Below are positions 1-15,299 of a stretch of DNA of 64,000 bases, one piece after another. The DNA is taken from assembly GCA_036571765.1 (NCBI GenBank), contig BROE01000023.1, positions 2,176,688 through 2,240,687 on the forward strand, in the 5' to 3' direction. Every line of letters begins with the position of its first letter. The first letter of the stretch is position 1. Below the pieces are notes generated by a model, which was not told the origin of the DNA, did not search any database, and was given only the letters and a program-made list of their open reading frames with translations. The stretch comes from Plecoglossus altivelis (Eukaryota > Chordata > Actinopteri > Osmeriformes > Plecoglossidae). The position numbers were made by a program, and so were the translations under genes.

Positions 1-1033
1 CTTGTGACAAATACAATGGTGCATGGACAGGTTGCAATTTTTTGCCATGCGGACTGAGAACAATAACATTTTTACTATGGGATTATATTATCCATGACCT
101 TGGCTAATCAACACCCTATGCACATGCTATCCTACGCAACCACACATGTACACCCACACACCTCACACAACGTTGCTCTGAACCCAATAAACAATGAAGT
201 TCACAGGCTGCTAACGATGAACCTCATTTCAGCATAATACTATTCCAAGCATCTCACCCTCCAGTATGTCACAGAGCAGATCTATAAAATGAGTTTCGGT
301 GTTCCATCGGAACTTCATTTCCCAACATGCCCTCCTCCCTTCAGTCATTGTCCCAACCATGTCAGTTCTGGAAGGCCCATGTAGCGTACGGGCTCGAGGT
401 GTTTTACACAAGGCGACAGAGGATTGTTGGAATTCTAATGAAATTATTTCCCCCACAAGCGGTTGCCATGATTAAATTGACATGTTTTAGTACCCCTACA
501 CACCCCCCCCCCACCTCAGCCCATCCCTGTGAGCGGCATACCGACCCCATTAATCACCTCCGCAAACGCCATTTCCTTGTCCAGATCCTGCCACTCGATG
601 AACTCCTCATTGGTTCCATGTGTTGGAGAACTCAGAAAAGGCTGAATTATTACGCTAATAAAGAAATATGAGGTTTTAATAATTAAGATCCTGCTGGTTT
701 GCCGTGATGGCCTATATGGCTTTTCATAGACATGGGACCTTCATGATTTTGCATGTAAATTAAGTATTATGGGAAATTTCACACACAATAATGACATATT
801 GGCAGAAAACCCAAAGTTATAAACTTGATAGACCCCGATTCAAAAGGTCATCATCATTCACACCTTTACTTAAACCGGCAGTCAAATCAGCAATTAATGT
901 GTCACCCTTTAAATAATGACAACTACATGTACAATGATCTGGTGAACAGTATGTTATATACTTGACACAGTTCATGTAATGACTTAACTAAACCAAGACT
1001 TTTCTTTTTTTTTGTAATGTATTTAAAATACCA

Positions 1034-1180
1034 GCCACCACACACACACACAACACACAACACACACATCACTACACACCCACACACACAACAAACACAC
1101 AAACACACAACCACCCTCACACATTCTCACAAACTCAACACAACACAACACACACGCACACACAACACACCAACCAACAA
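1034..1180. repeat. degenerate AC-rich low-complexity tract
   Basis: The plus strand is almost entirely A and C (cacaca with interruptions). Open frames here are artefacts of the repeat. Confidence 0.9.
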
Positions 1181-4100
1181 CCTTCACGGAGCGACGACAA
1201 ACACCCACCAACCACATACAATCTAAATTACCCTTGTCACTACTGCCCGTGCGGATCTTATAAACAAGTGCACCCACCCTACCACCATATCCACCAAGAA
1301 CCAGATGATCGCCAAGAACCCAACCATGAAAAACAACACAATACATTGAAATTAAAAAATCAATTTTTATACAATAATCTCCCAGAAAGAACATGAACAC
1401 AGAACCGCTCCTTTAACCACCGACACACCACAACCTACACCACACAGTCACCAACACCGCAGCCCCAACACCTGGATTGACAAGGACCCCAGAAGACAGG
1501 ACAGGTGTATATCCTTGAAGGAGTGACGAATTATAGAGCATTCCTACACCAAAGACACAACACTGATTTATAGCTTTACAAATAAAATCCTAATCCTTGG
1601 GAAATAAGAGACACAAGAAAGGGCCAGAGAGAGAGAAAAGAGAGAGAGAGAGAGAGTGCAAAAGAGAGATGGAGCAAGAAACTGGGAGAGAGACAGAGAG
1701 AGCCAACAGCCTTTCTCAGAAAAACCTGAGGAATTAAATATGGTGTCAAACCAAAATAACCTGAAAGAGGCGATCCAACAGGACTTGAGCGGAGGCTGAC
1801 AGCACTGTCAGCCAGCTTGGTGAAGTATGGCCGAGGCAAGACAATTAAATAGCTATCTATTCCTTCTAATGGTCACATTTTGCGGAGAAATTACAAATTA
1901 GAGTTCAATACAGCTTCACTTTTTAATGGTTGGATGCATGCATTTCACTGTCGGTGTGGTACCAAACCTCACTGACAAATTACCCTGAACACAGCAGCAC
2001 TAAATTAATTATTGTTAGATCCAATATGACAGGTAGCTCAGGATTGAGACTCTATCATGCAGAGAAATGAAAACAATGGATCTGTCACAGCTTTAAAAGG
2101 CACACAGCTCAGCCAAGTGTCCCTGCCTGACTGCCATGGTGTTGAGCAATAACTGTTAACCCCTACATGCGTTACATGCAATAAAAACATATTGAAAGAA
2201 TATGAAGTAAATTAGGAATGATACATTTGACTGTAAACTTGAAACAGCAATAGATTTGTTTATGCTAGTGTAGCTATGGGTAATAGTGGCAATGAGGGTT
2301 GGGGCAAATCCCTAACAAGCAAAACCAAACTACACACAAAAAAAACATCCTTGGAAGCACATTGAGTAAAAACAGGTTTCAACGAGTCCTTGTAAAGATT
2401 GAGAGGCCTTGAGGAAAACCTTTTACCTTTTCTACATTTTCTTTTCAAACCATCCATTTGTGCTTCAAAAACAAAATCCTCTTTTTGTGTGCCCTCGGCC
2501 TTGCAGAGCGTCGAAACCTCCCAGATCTGCCATGCCTTGTGCTCGTTAAGATGTCTTCCATGCCCCTTCTCACACTCGACGGGCCAGACCAGTCCAAACA
2601 AATATAACACAGCTCAACAACAGACTCCCAGTTGCACTTCCAACTGCCTGCCTCTGTGCTCATACTAACCACAGTATTTCAGAGATTAGTTCCATATTTA
2701 ATATGCTTGCTGCATACAACAGGACAAAAAAGTCACAATAGCCTAATTCATCTAGTAACATTTCATAATACAAACCAGCACTCTTTTCTGAGAAACCGTC
2801 AACAGAGGAGACGTCGATGCAGTAGCGGGCCGATATGAAGGAGGCTATGCCAGCTTCAGGCACCAGTACAGAACAAATAGTTGGCCAAAACAAGTAGTGT
2901 TTTATGCATCCTGCCTGCAACAGTGTGTGTACGCACAGAGGGAGCACCTGCTAAAGGTAGAAGTGCCCGGTTCAGGATGTAGCTTTGGGAATGGAAGAAC
3001 TGTGGTTGCAGATGGAAGAATGCTGAATGGATTGTATTCCATATTGATGGAGCTAACCGGAAGATGGTAGGGCCCTGTTGGGCTTTCCAGGGATAAGTGG
3101 ATATAAACATCGATCTTGTTTAGTAACACAACCTTCGACTGCACCTTTACATCAACCAGGTACCCGCAAAACCCTCCTTTCGCTAGTGGGCCTTCCTACA
3201 CTTTTGTAACAACGTATACTGCAATCACAATGCCATTTCATTACATAGCAATACCTAGATTTGTATTATGTGTTGGTTTTCAAAATTAAGATGACACAGA
3301 TCAGATGGTTATTTGAACCTAAATGCCAAGTGCTGCCTTAATAGACTTAGCCTTACATCCTCAGCTGCAATAGACAAACAGTCATCAAATAAATCTTGCT
3401 TCCCTGCAGATGCCACAAATGGTCCTTGAAGCCTGAAGTCCCCTGAATGACCGGAGCTGTTGTCAGGCCGAGGCAGCCATGCAGAACACTGCAATCCTTC
3501 TTATATCAGCTCTACCGCACACAACAAACGACTGGTCAGCACCTGAAGAAAAGTGCGCGTGTGTGCAAGCACATGGGTGTGCACGTGTGTGGGTGTGTGT
3601 GCCGTGCGCGTGACGGGTGTCTTCAAATGCATGTTTCTGTGTCTAATGCTCAATGGTGAATGGTGCAAGTGTAGGTGTTTGATGGAAATGAGGATCTGCT
3701 GGTTACATGATTGAGGATTAGTGTTTCTGGCGTGTTCAGGGAAACAAAGATGAGCAAAGGTGTTTCGCTCAACAGGAATAATAAATTGCTACGTCGGAAG
3801 ATGTTAAAAAGCCCCTTAAAGTGAGCCCCTATTCCGAGATGACAGCCTAATGAAGGTTTTATGCATTCTCTTCGAACACACTGAGTGAGCCTCTGCCATT
3901 AGCTTCAATCAGAAGAAGGGATCTGAACTTGTTAACTATTGACCCAGCAGCTTGTTTAGGAATCATTGGAAACACATTGATGGTAAAGATGCCCTCATTG
4001 GTCTGTGCACGTGAATTAGGAGGATTTTAAATGTTGTTTCATCACACCATTTTGATATAGCCATACCCATTGTGCCAAGTACTGACCCTGGTTCCAAATG

Positions 4101-5934
4101 AACTTACCAGTAGAAACAAGAGTTAGAAACATCTGCAGTGGCGTAGCCCTACCGTATGAGAGTTTATTACTCAAGTTTGGAAGACATTTAGGTGGTTTGT
4201 GACAGGAGAGAGAGCATCTTCATGCAATACTGAGACGCTGACACTGCCGTCAGACATCTTTTCCACCCCCCTCAGTATGCTGACTGAACCTAATACATCA
4301 CCTCGCAACAGATAATGTCCAAGCAACAAACTACATTAGGTTTTCTGTTGGCAGTTCATGATTTAGGAGAAACCTTCCACATTAAAGCAAATCCACAATA
4401 ATTTAATTACCTTCAACGTGGCCCACTGGGAGAGACATTTAATTGTACATAGTAGACTGTGAATACTAAATAAGTGGGGGGCATAAATTGCCATTAAAAC
4501 AAACTTAGTGGGACAGGCCTAATTATAGACAGCTAGACACAGATGCTCTAGATGATGGTGTTGAATCAGAGGAGCCAGTTGAGTTAATGCAGTGACATAT
4601 CATGTCTCCTATGGGATTCTGAGCTAGTACAGTCAATCTCACTGCATGTTTAGCTAAACTAATCCTTCCATATTAAGACTAGCTAGAATTGGCTGGTGAA
4701 GTGTTTCAGCAGGCTGACAACATTGAATTGCATTTCATCCTCTGTAGACATTAGGACTTTATATAAAGACACAGCATCCAAATATGATCTAAATGATGCA
4801 TCGGTTCAAAACATTCACACCTAGTCAAATGATTCACTTAGGGTCCTGGGCTCTGTGTTTGAGAGGCTACCCTTCAGAGGAAAGTTGATTTTCTGTCTGT
4901 TTGACGATTTGTTGCCTTAGATTAGCACCCTGACAGGATATTTTGGCTCAGTCATGTATGAACTCTAAAGAATGGAATACTGTCAAAGGCCTGAAGACTT
5001 GTCATGGTTAGTATTGTCTAGGAGGACAATAGCACATCCAGCAAAGAAATAGATTGTAAACAAATGCCTGGCAAAGAGAGGGGAGAAAAGAACAGTTGTG
5101 GTGCCATTAGTTCAAGTTAGAGGAGAAAAGGGGAGGTTGGACCGGGAGTCATATCTCAGGTGAACACTGAGATGTCAGAGGCAGGGAAGGTGCCATCTTA
5201 AGAAGGGGAGGAAGACTCATGGTTGTATCGTGATGGAGAGTCTAGATGGGGTGGAATGCTCTATAGATGCTATAAGAGAAAACCCTTGGGTCCTTTTAAA
5301 TCACATTCACACAAAGGGTTCCCAGAATGTCAAACCCATCCTTCATCTGGCCCGGCAATATGCAGAAACCTATGGATGCACTGCACTGAAACAACATGGC
5401 AAAATTGAGCATTAGAACACAATACAACACTATTTTCCATGGCTGGAAGTGATATTTCTTGATTGTAAACAGTTCAGTATTGCTTTTCAGTGAGGGTGCA
5501 TTTACATATTAAGTGCCCAGTAGCAGGCATTAGAGTTCAACACTCACTTTGAATTAAGTTAATCAGGTTGGTAATTTTAATTCTCAATCACACAAAGAGG
5601 CACATAATCAAGATGTTCTTGAAGAAAATGATCAGAACTACTCTGATTAAGGACATCAAGACAACTATCTCATATTTTGTACCGCAATCATTGCTGTTTC
5701 GACTGACGTTCTCCTCAAGTTGACACCGTGCATAAAGCAACCACATTACAAACTGGCCTTTCATCCGCTCTCCATCCATTTGACAGTCCAATTTCCTGAG
5801 CAAAGCCTTAATTTGGAGAATACTCTAGATATCTAGCATTTGGATCTTACAAGGTCACGCCAGTTAACAGATGAAAAAGCCAACCAGCTGATATTCATCT
5901 GCTATGTAATTTCTTACTTTACCCTACATAATAA

Positions 5935-5939
<5 letters not shown>

Positions 5940-5965
<26 letters not shown>

Positions 5966-5967
5966 GT
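5940..5967. repeat. (AT)n microsatellite
   Basis: This is a run of about 14 AT units. Confidence 0.95.
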
Positions 5968-8900
5968 TTGTAATGCCTGTGTCCACTTAGAGCAGACTGG
6001 CTATACTTTCCGGGGGTCAACATTATCTCTGTTATTAAGAGCTATTGAGTAGCTTTCTATAGACTGCCGCCAGGATGGTCAAATACACAACCACTTAACA
6101 GCCACAAGTAGATTTCTATACTGCTGACATTCCACCCATTTAAACAAGGCCAACGGAAGAGTTTTGTAATGTTTCAGGATTTGACCATTTGTTGAATATG
6201 CGTTGTTATTCTGTCAGCGGCCTTGTGTTACTGGCTGGATAAGTGGACTTTGAAAGCCATTTTGAAGAGCTTCTCTGAAACATAACCGCCTTAATAAAGA
6301 TATTCATTACCGCTGAGATGCGACACCATCTGCATAGATGCGTTTATACATACGCGTGTGGCTCCCTTAGCCAATGAGGAAGCAGCATTAAATGGGTCTG
6401 GAACAGCCACACACAGACAAACAGGAATGTTTATCTACCGTCTAGTTCCAGACCTGAAGCAAAAGCATTGCTCAACATTGATCACACACTTTGTCATAAT
6501 GTCAATCTGACAACCTGAATCAACTGTTGTTTCATGCAGGTAAACTGACTTCTGTCTGAGTCATTCAACTTGAATTAACTGCCTACCTGGATGACATTTT
6601 GATGCACAAGCAGAGAGCTGGAGAGTCAACATAAACAGATTATGTGTTTGTCGTCCTTGTCCCTTGTAGTGCATGCCTAGCTCAAAGAGCTCTTTCCCCT
6701 TTATGGAGCCTTATTTATAAATGTAATTACAGCAGCGCACTGTCGACTAGATCAATACGCTTCATCAATATGTACTTTGTTGAAATCCATATTAGGACCT
6801 TGGATCACTGACAATAACTTTAGCATGTTTGCTTTAGCTGGTGTCTGATTAACTGACATTCAATCAAATACAGGAAATTGTTCATTGATTAACCGACTAA
6901 AATTGTTTGATTCGTTCTATGTTTGTAATTAATATGATAAGACAATTTGTTAGTTTACAGGCAATTTCGGTATCACACAGACTAAAGAAAGTCCATCTTT
7001 AAGACTGGAACCATGCAATATCACAAAGATGTCTTTGGAGTTGGTCAGTGGCACAACAGTCCGTTAATGTCCCTGTCTATGTTTTCAGTCCTAGTTCCAC
7101 TTTGGCCAGAGTTGAGGAGAATAATGGTGTCTTACTCTACGGACACATGGGCCAGCCTCATCCGCACACAGCCTTCTTGTGTTATTGAACAGATCCCAGT
7201 TGTCAGGGAGGGCCAAATCCCTTCTTCTGTGCACCAGCTCCCAGGCAGTGCGAGGTGGTTACTGATGAGGCAAAGGAAGTGTGGCTCTTTGTGCCGCGCT
7301 TGTGGAAGCACAGGACAGCAGGGTTTTCAGGGACGAGAACGCAAAAGAGGCCACTTGTCTTTTAGTGCTCAATTTGACTTTCCTTCCAGTTTGGCGGTCA
7401 AGGTGAAGTTGTAATCGCTAATGTTATAGAAATACAAATGCATCAAAAGACATTCGTACACATGACTTCCTATAGACTTGAATCTTTTACGCCAGGGCAT
7501 TTTCACAAGTCGAAACAATCAAATCCAAGAAACAAATCAAAAATGAAGACTCAGCACTAATTTGATCTTGAAGTAAGTGTTAATTGACAAAAAGTCTTGT
7601 GTGACCAAATCTAAATTTTTAAACAAACACAAAGAAATCCAAATAAAAAGATCATGGCACAGTAGCCATGTCGTTCACACATCGGATTGGATAAGCCGCC
7701 CTCCAAAACCAGAAGACCTACTTTCATAACATCAGCAGTAATTCAAGGGCACATTGATTCTGTTTCTCTGAAGCATTCCCTCTAGGTATGAAGGGCAGTG
7801 TGATATTCAGAATTAATGTGCGGCAACTTGTGTCCTGTTATGCACCTAGAGGTAGCTGGCTTCCTGGTTAATACTGTGCCCCTGCAAGTCAATGATGTTT
7901 GACAAACGAGGATAGATGGACTACTGTATCAATTGTCTTGGATACATGAGAATCTCAATAATTGAACTTGCTTTAAACCAATACTATTCCACTAGCCTAT
8001 GTCACCTCATAGGAATGTAATTACCCCAAAGGTGACCTCCGGAAAAGGGAGACAGAAGGGAAGGGCTGTTTTCTCAGCTCTACGGTGCCTCAACATTCTT
8101 ATAAGATATTAGTAGAGTTTATTATTTATTCCAAAAACCTGAACAAGACGATTAACTATCTTGAGGTGCACGAAAGCGGCAGCCGATCCAAGCATCTTCC
8201 ATCTGAATCCCAGAGGTTCAATAGGACAAGTTCCATAGGTCCCATTTAGGACAAATATTTAAAGGCTGCTATGCAGAATATCCCATTATCACATTGTATT
8301 AACAACTTCTAATATGAAACACTGATTGTTATCGTCTTAATAAGGAATCTAGAACAATACAGATTAGATGTACTGAACAGTCACTCTCTGATACTATTTC
8401 TATTAAACTAAGCATGTCCAATTAATCTGCACAAAATATCCTGGCTCTAGAAGTAGATACCATTACAAACGACTTAGTGCCCTCCAGGTCATTTGAGGTT
8501 ATGCAGTGGAGACGTCAACAGCTTCGACAGCAGGAAATACAAGGTTGCCGTCTCTAGACACATTATGCAACTTGTGCCTCAAATTTCCCAGAGTGCAGCT
8601 TCCCTCATTTCAGAGACGATACAATTAAATCTGGATCTTACCAGGATGCTGAGTGATCCAATTAGAAGACAAGGCAGATGATGACTTCATCTTCCTCTGC
8701 CAACTGTTGAGGGTTCTATTTTAGAGTTAGCATTCTGCTAACTCTATCCGCCCTGGTGATTGAAGCAGATTGATGATACACATTAGTGAAGTAGATTCAG
8801 TACTGTAATGATATCTCATTACAATCACAGGATCGAAGCAGTTAGGAATATGTCCCAGGTGTCTCTGAGGGAGAATTCTTCAAAAGAGTATGTGGATCAT

Positions 8901-11900
8901 TTGTTTAGGATTTTCAATGAAAGAGAAAGGATGGATTTACTTCTTAGAACAAAGTGTTTTAAATTCATGTCGGTGTTCATCAATTCCTCTGCCTGAATTG
9001 TCATTCGGCTCTTGCAAATGGGCATATTTTCTCTATTACAGGGGAAATCTATCTGCAATCTGTATTCCTCAATCGTTTAGTTCACAGGCACACTGATGTT
9101 AATCAACCAAGGCCAGGAGACGACATGTCTGGCTTGCTACCCTGCTTACTTTAGTAAATTTTGATCCACATCTTTCTTCGTAACCTTTCAGGGAAACATC
9201 AGAGTGATTGTCAGACGAGGGGTGTGCGCTTGGTGGCCCGGCCTCTATTCAGGACTTCAGAAGGACGCGGAGCGAGAGAGCGCCGACCAGGTTTCAAGGT
9301 TTCAGGGATGCTGGCGGGATGTCTGGGGCCGTCACACCTTCCCCGCTGCGCCGCTATCGCCTGCTTCAATCTACAATATGCTGATTCTATCATAATAAAA
9401 AAGAAAATTGGCCAAATCCCTGGGGAGAAGGCCCTAATAGAAAATAATGCTGCCCTTGAAACACTGCAGGCCTCTCTTTGATTAGATGATGCTATCTTTG
9501 TTTAGACTTGGGCAGGCAGGGCATAGCCATGTGTTCATATATTTAATTAAAATACCATTGCCCCCGCTGACAAAGGGGACTTATCTTTTGTGTGAGCGCT
9601 CTCCCTTCTTCCCCCTCTAATTCAAAGATTATCTGTGTTGATTGGCACTTGAAATGGAGTGAGGTGTGATAGGGGGAAAGAAGCTGAGCTGTTTCAGCAC
9701 AGCAGAAAAACCAAGACACTTTTTTTTTTGGGTGACACAGGCTCGCCCGCAGGCCACGCTGACAAACAGCCAAACATCAAATCGTTTCCTTTTGCAATAT
9801 CACTCTCTTCCAATCGCTAAGAAACTCTTAGCCACAACATTCAACACATGTACTGCACATTGTGAGCATTGCAACCTTGATGCAACTTCTTCCACAAGCA
9901 CAGTAAGATCGTCGGAAAGCCTGGAAAAGGCTATCGATCGTCAGAACATTCTAGAACAAAATGGGTATTAACTTCACAGCTAAGTACTGACACACAATCC
10001 AGAATTTAATACAACAGTCTTTGAAAATCTTGTGACATGTCTTCCAACGTAAGGCTATGCTGTGCAAAAGAAAACCCCACAATTGGAATGATGGCTTGAT
10101 GGCATGTTTTGACTTTGGCTAGTCATGTAACAAGTGTCAGTGTGGCCATGCGGGATCATGGAGCATGCTGGATTTCCTGTGACATGCAGGTCCCAAGGCT
10201 GCCATTAGTGTGGCTCTGCCCCCGGTCAGCTCAGCTCTGGTGGCCCAGGCCACAGTTACCATCATCTTACAAATGTCCTCGCTGTGGCTTTGTGTGAATG
10301 TCAGCCAGCCTGTCTGTGTGTGGCGTAAGAAGCTGGTCCCAGGTGAAGAGGAGATGTTCTATGGGAAGGCATTTTAAGGGGCAAAAAGACTGACTGTAAT
10401 AACAGCAGAGGGAGGCATGTTTATGGGTGAGATGGGCATGTCTTGCCTCAGAGTACAGTAAAGGCAGAGGAGGCTGGGCGTTTCATGTGAGCAGGGACCT
10501 ACACGGTGTTGATGAATGGATATTCATGGGCAAGATGTGCCATTTCTTAGATATAGGGCCTACTTTATGGAAACATTTATTTTTCTTACTATACATCGAA
10601 TAAGATTAAGCATATACAGCAAGTTACTGTCATTTCCCTTAAACATAATACTCTGACAGTATAGTGTATTGTATTACAAACTCAGCCTTGCATACTTACA
10701 CACCAAACTACAAGCTAACAGCTAATAGTGTACTTGAATAATGAGTCAATAGTTAGCATAGCCAGTGAAAATGGTGTAAAGCAGTTTTCACAGTGTTAAT
10801 AAACCATGTGACTCCTATGACTGCACGGCTTTTTGTGGATCCACTAAGTTTTGTTCAAGTTAAACCATGGCTTTGGTCCCGTCAGGTACACTGTAGACCA
10901 GAAAGTAGAAAACATTGAGCAAATCCCCTTCTATCTTAAATCAATGTTATCTCAACAAAAAGGGTAGGGAGGCGGCTTCTTTTATTTGCCAGGACTGTCA
11001 TGTTGTCCCAATACACAGAGCTAGAGATGACATTGATTCACCTTTGGTTTGGAATTCTGGAGGGCATTTGCCCATTGATTTTTTCATATTTTTTTCCTCA
11101 GAAGGGCCGAGATATGAAAGTGCCACTCAGTTGTCTTGCTCACAGTTACAGTATGTGTGTGTATATATAATATATATAGATACATGCAGTATATGATGTG
11201 CATATGTTCTTAATGCACGGACACACAGCATATGCACACACACACTCATGCAGAAAAGCACATTTTCCAACCGGTAACCTATACTTGTGTGACACTTTTC
11301 CAATAGAATGCTGTCAGCTGGACAAGCCAGCCATGGCTGCTGCTTCACCTTATCAACACCTCCAACAAGCCCCCGAAGGTTTTCTCCTTCAAGTCAGGTT
11401 CAATTGTACAACCAACGCAAGACCACATTGACTGTACAGCATTTACAAACTTCCCAAGCAGTAAACTGACCTTGAAGGGAAAACAAAAATTGAAGATATT
11501 ATCAGCCTTATATTCTAAGAATCTGGACAACATTTTCCATGAAGCGTTATGTAATGATTTGAGCAGGGCGATGGAACAAGATGAAATAACTAACAAGGTA
11601 GTTTGGCATCGTTAAAGAGTTGTCAGGCTGCACTGCATAGTGATTTGACTAAATTGACATGGGCATGATGGAACAAACTTCATGTATTGACAAATGTGGG
11701 TGCAATGTGTATCAGTTTAGTATAGTTGACAGTTACACAATGTAATCCTAGTCATGTTCAAACAATATTTCTTTCCCCTGAAAGAACCAAATAGCCATCT
11801 CCTTGTCTAGTCCTTTTAATAGTCTTCTGGAAATGGACCTCAAAACATTTGAAACCCAATCAAAGTAACCCAATTTTAACACAAACTGACAGTGTTGTTT

Positions 11901-13904
11901 TGGGGGAAAATGTCACAATGTAAATCCACCGGTTCCTTCATAAATTTGACAACCAGGCCAATTAAATGGCCAGCACTTGAACAATACTATCCTTATTTCA
12001 CAATCCCTCTCAACACATTGTTCTACGGAAGTGTCAAACAAAACCCAAAAAAGCACACAACGAAGGTGTTAAAAGTATTTGAAGCAGAACGGTGGAGACA
12101 TGCGGCAAACCAAATGAGCTTTTTAGATGCACAGGGAAAAGTGCCGTTCCTTTGGGATGGAGGAACACAGCGGATGGGCGATGGAGGCAGAGAGGGGAGG
12201 GAGCTGTGGACGGACATTGTCCTTCCCTGTCAGTGACAAGGATATCTCCAGTCACGTGCAGCGTCGGGGGAACGCGTTAGCGTGAAGCATTTACTGAGGG
12301 GGATTTGAAAGTCGGATATGAAGGATTTCACACATATGTGCAGTTATGTACTAGAATGTCAGGGAGGAAAATCTATTTGTGATGCTACACTTTTCCTCAA
12401 ATAGTCAAGCGTGGTGTAAGTAATAACTTGATATGCAAGGTTAAGGTAAATACTGTGACAGACAAACATTTTGGGGCCATGAGAAAGGCTACATGGCAGG
12501 TTTGTATTGGGAGAAGGAAACCAATGCATAAGTAGTGTTGTTATCAGTTCTGATGTGATCAATCCCAGGGAGCACAAGGTCATCACAGTTACCACATGGT
12601 TTATTCTACATCTATTAATAGCAGGTGATTGGATGACCCTTCTGTCTATCATCTATCACAGTATCGCAACCGCACACTTAGCTGTCAGCAGGTCCTTATA
12701 GCATGCTGATTGGTTCAAAACACCATGGATTGGCCTCATGAATAAACTGGCCATCTTGGCAAGATGGATTTTGCGTGTTTGTGATCCTGTACATCCAGCT
12801 GCCTTGCAAGGTTACATCACAGTAGCTCAGAAAGTAAACAACAAGCACAACCCAAGTGAGTTTAGTCAAAGCTCTGACCTGTCGCTCCGAAGAAATAAAA
12901 CGCATATCCGCATTAAGATAATCCTAACGAGAACAACAATGCCCAAGTTCAGATGAAGTTATGAATATGAACATGAGTATTTGGAAAACACAAAATCAAA
13001 CTTGTTACCCTTTACTTCGCTCATGCGAATAATCAATAATGATTCATGATCAAACAATCAACTTGTTTGTTTTAAAATGAGGTTGTGGGCGGAGATGGAA
13101 ATAAAACAGATAAAACATCACTTTCTAATTGAAAACAGACATTATCCAAAATGTAGCCATGTGCACGTATTGACTTTTCAGTACAGAATCACTACCTTTT
13201 TAAGCCCTATGCTACACAGTATTTGAAGGAGGGATGAGCATAGAATGATGAATTAATTTACCCTGTTAACGCTCACTGCCTATTGACATAACAAATCTGT
13301 TGTAATTCAAAACGATTTTACAAGATCCTAAATCCTGCCAGCTTTGGGTGGGTCTTGCGCATCAACAAAATTCATACCAGCGCTGACACCTCCCTCCCCA
13401 CACCCCCCCTCCCTCCTCCTTCAACCAGCAGCTATTTCCAGACTTATCTGACAGTCCGTCACCCTTCCAATAAGCCCGATTGATCTGCTGGCTGAGGAGG
13501 ACGATACTGTAACCATCCCCACCGGGCCCAGCAGATCTGCATACATCAGCGTTAACGCAACGAGACAGCCAGGGTCCCACAGCGGTCGAGCATTCGCAGA
13601 GACCCCAGACCAGTGTTTACTCACGTCAGCGTTTAGTGCAGCGCAAGCATGGACACAGAGGCTGCGCTGGACGGAGGACCAGGGGACAGCTCATGAGCTG
13701 GCGTAATGACTCATTAATAAAGTGGATGGAGGCAAGAGTCACTTTTTCAGCACATTTCATTAACTACCCTCGCTTTGTGAGATGCCAATCAAAGTGACAC
13801 GCCAGGGGAGAGCCATAGCTCAGGCCTGTTCTTGAAGATCTAAGTGGAAATTCAGCCTCATGCATATCCATGGGGGTGGAAACCGCAACCATACCCCCAA
13901 CCCG

Positions 13905-13930
13905 ACACACACACACACACACACACACAC
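13905..13930. repeat. (AC)n microsatellite
   Basis: This is a run of 13 AC units. Confidence 0.95.
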
Positions 13931-15299
13931 AAACCCTCTTTATGCATGCGGCGAGTCTCACATCCTTTGTAATTTTTCACTATGACTCAGCCATCAATCA
14001 CAGCAGGCTGGGCTCAATTTATCTGGGCTCGAGGCCCGTCACTTTTTTGCAAGCATAATATGAATGATTAAGAACATGAACAAATTTGGGGGACAATTTG
14101 AAATACGTATATATCATAACATAACTAATTTGCGAAATCGAAGAGACACACTCGACTGTCGCATTCCAACTTTGTGCCGTTTTATTTTTATTATGTTGAA
14201 CAACAGGAAAGCTAACGTACATATCGCTAATTCTTTTCAGTAGATATTAATTGTGCCATGTGGGATCACGCTCATTCTACTGGTGTCCTAAGCCCATACA
14301 ATGTGTACTTTGCGTTCAATACACACCACCTTGCCATTTATTAAAACCAATGTACGAATACAGATGCAAGCTGAAAGCTTTACATAACTAGGGGGGCTGT
14401 TTAAATGATATGGGTCGAAGATGTATTGCAAACCATATTAATAATGTTGTTGTCCTCCTCTTAAAATGTTTCTTTGAATTTCTGAGAGATTTTTCATATA
14501 AATATAGGCTTTTCTGAAATTGGCCTACTGCCACGTTGGCCTACAGCTGTAATTTTAGAAACAGGACAAATATGGCTTATAAAAACTGTATTCTAAGTAG
14601 ACATGGATATAGATGAAATGGAAAACAAAAACGTTGAGAATAATAATAATGCAGGCGTTTGAGCCAGTTCCATCACGTTTGAGCTTACCTTTGAAAAGAG
14701 GTGCAGATTCTTTGATGCCGTGTTGAACTTGAACTCCACTTTTGTACCTTTCTTAGCTTTCGTGAACATACTGCGAGGTTCAGTGGATTACCTTCAACCC
14801 AACATAGGCTTAACCTTTACCTACCAAGAATGTATTTGTTGTTGAGTTTGAATGTAGGCTACCACTCTGCAATTTCTTGTTATGTATATTGTATTAGTAG
14901 TTTAGACGTTCTCAATAGTTTACGTCGTCTTTGCTGTATTGGACCAATATTGGCAATTTGATGTTCGTTGTACTATCGCCGTAATATATATACTGCGATG
15001 TTGCCGCCATAGAAAACACAATTTATCAGGTTTGGCAATGAGTCTAATATTAAGCAGTTCAAACATGTATGTTCTTTATGTATGGCGCCTTATCGGAAAG
15101 GTATGGAATGGAATGGCGGCTAGTCGACAGGTGCCTAATTAGAATACCTTGCAGTCTTTTGGGTCAAATAATCTTAAGTAGCATTCCAGAGATCTTAAGA
15201 CCCACAATGCAAAAAATACATTTCGCCAAAAACAACACGATACCTTACTACATGGAGTAGCATTTTGCAATTTATCGCAGTTTACGCCAGTTAAACGCG

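Larger units (their letters stand above)
1..15299. other. intergenic DNA downstream of adgrl3
   Basis: I saw no exon with recognisable protein and no RNA gene. The longest open frame (7013-7414, plus) has no recognisable domain. The stretch is AT-rich with simple repeats at 1034-1180, about 1627-1656 (GA), 5940-5967 and 13905-13930, and an alternating GT/GC tract at about 3550-3620. Several AT-rich, repeat-free segments (about 4400-4560, 6230-6420, 9370-9560, 13740-13870) have the texture of conserved non-coding elements, with TAATTA-type motifs. That is an impression only. Confidence 0.6.

Noticed and set aside
7013..7414. 133-codon plus-strand open frame in the intergenic region
   Set aside because: No recognisable domain, no splice or promoter context, and ordinary composition. 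It is probably chance.
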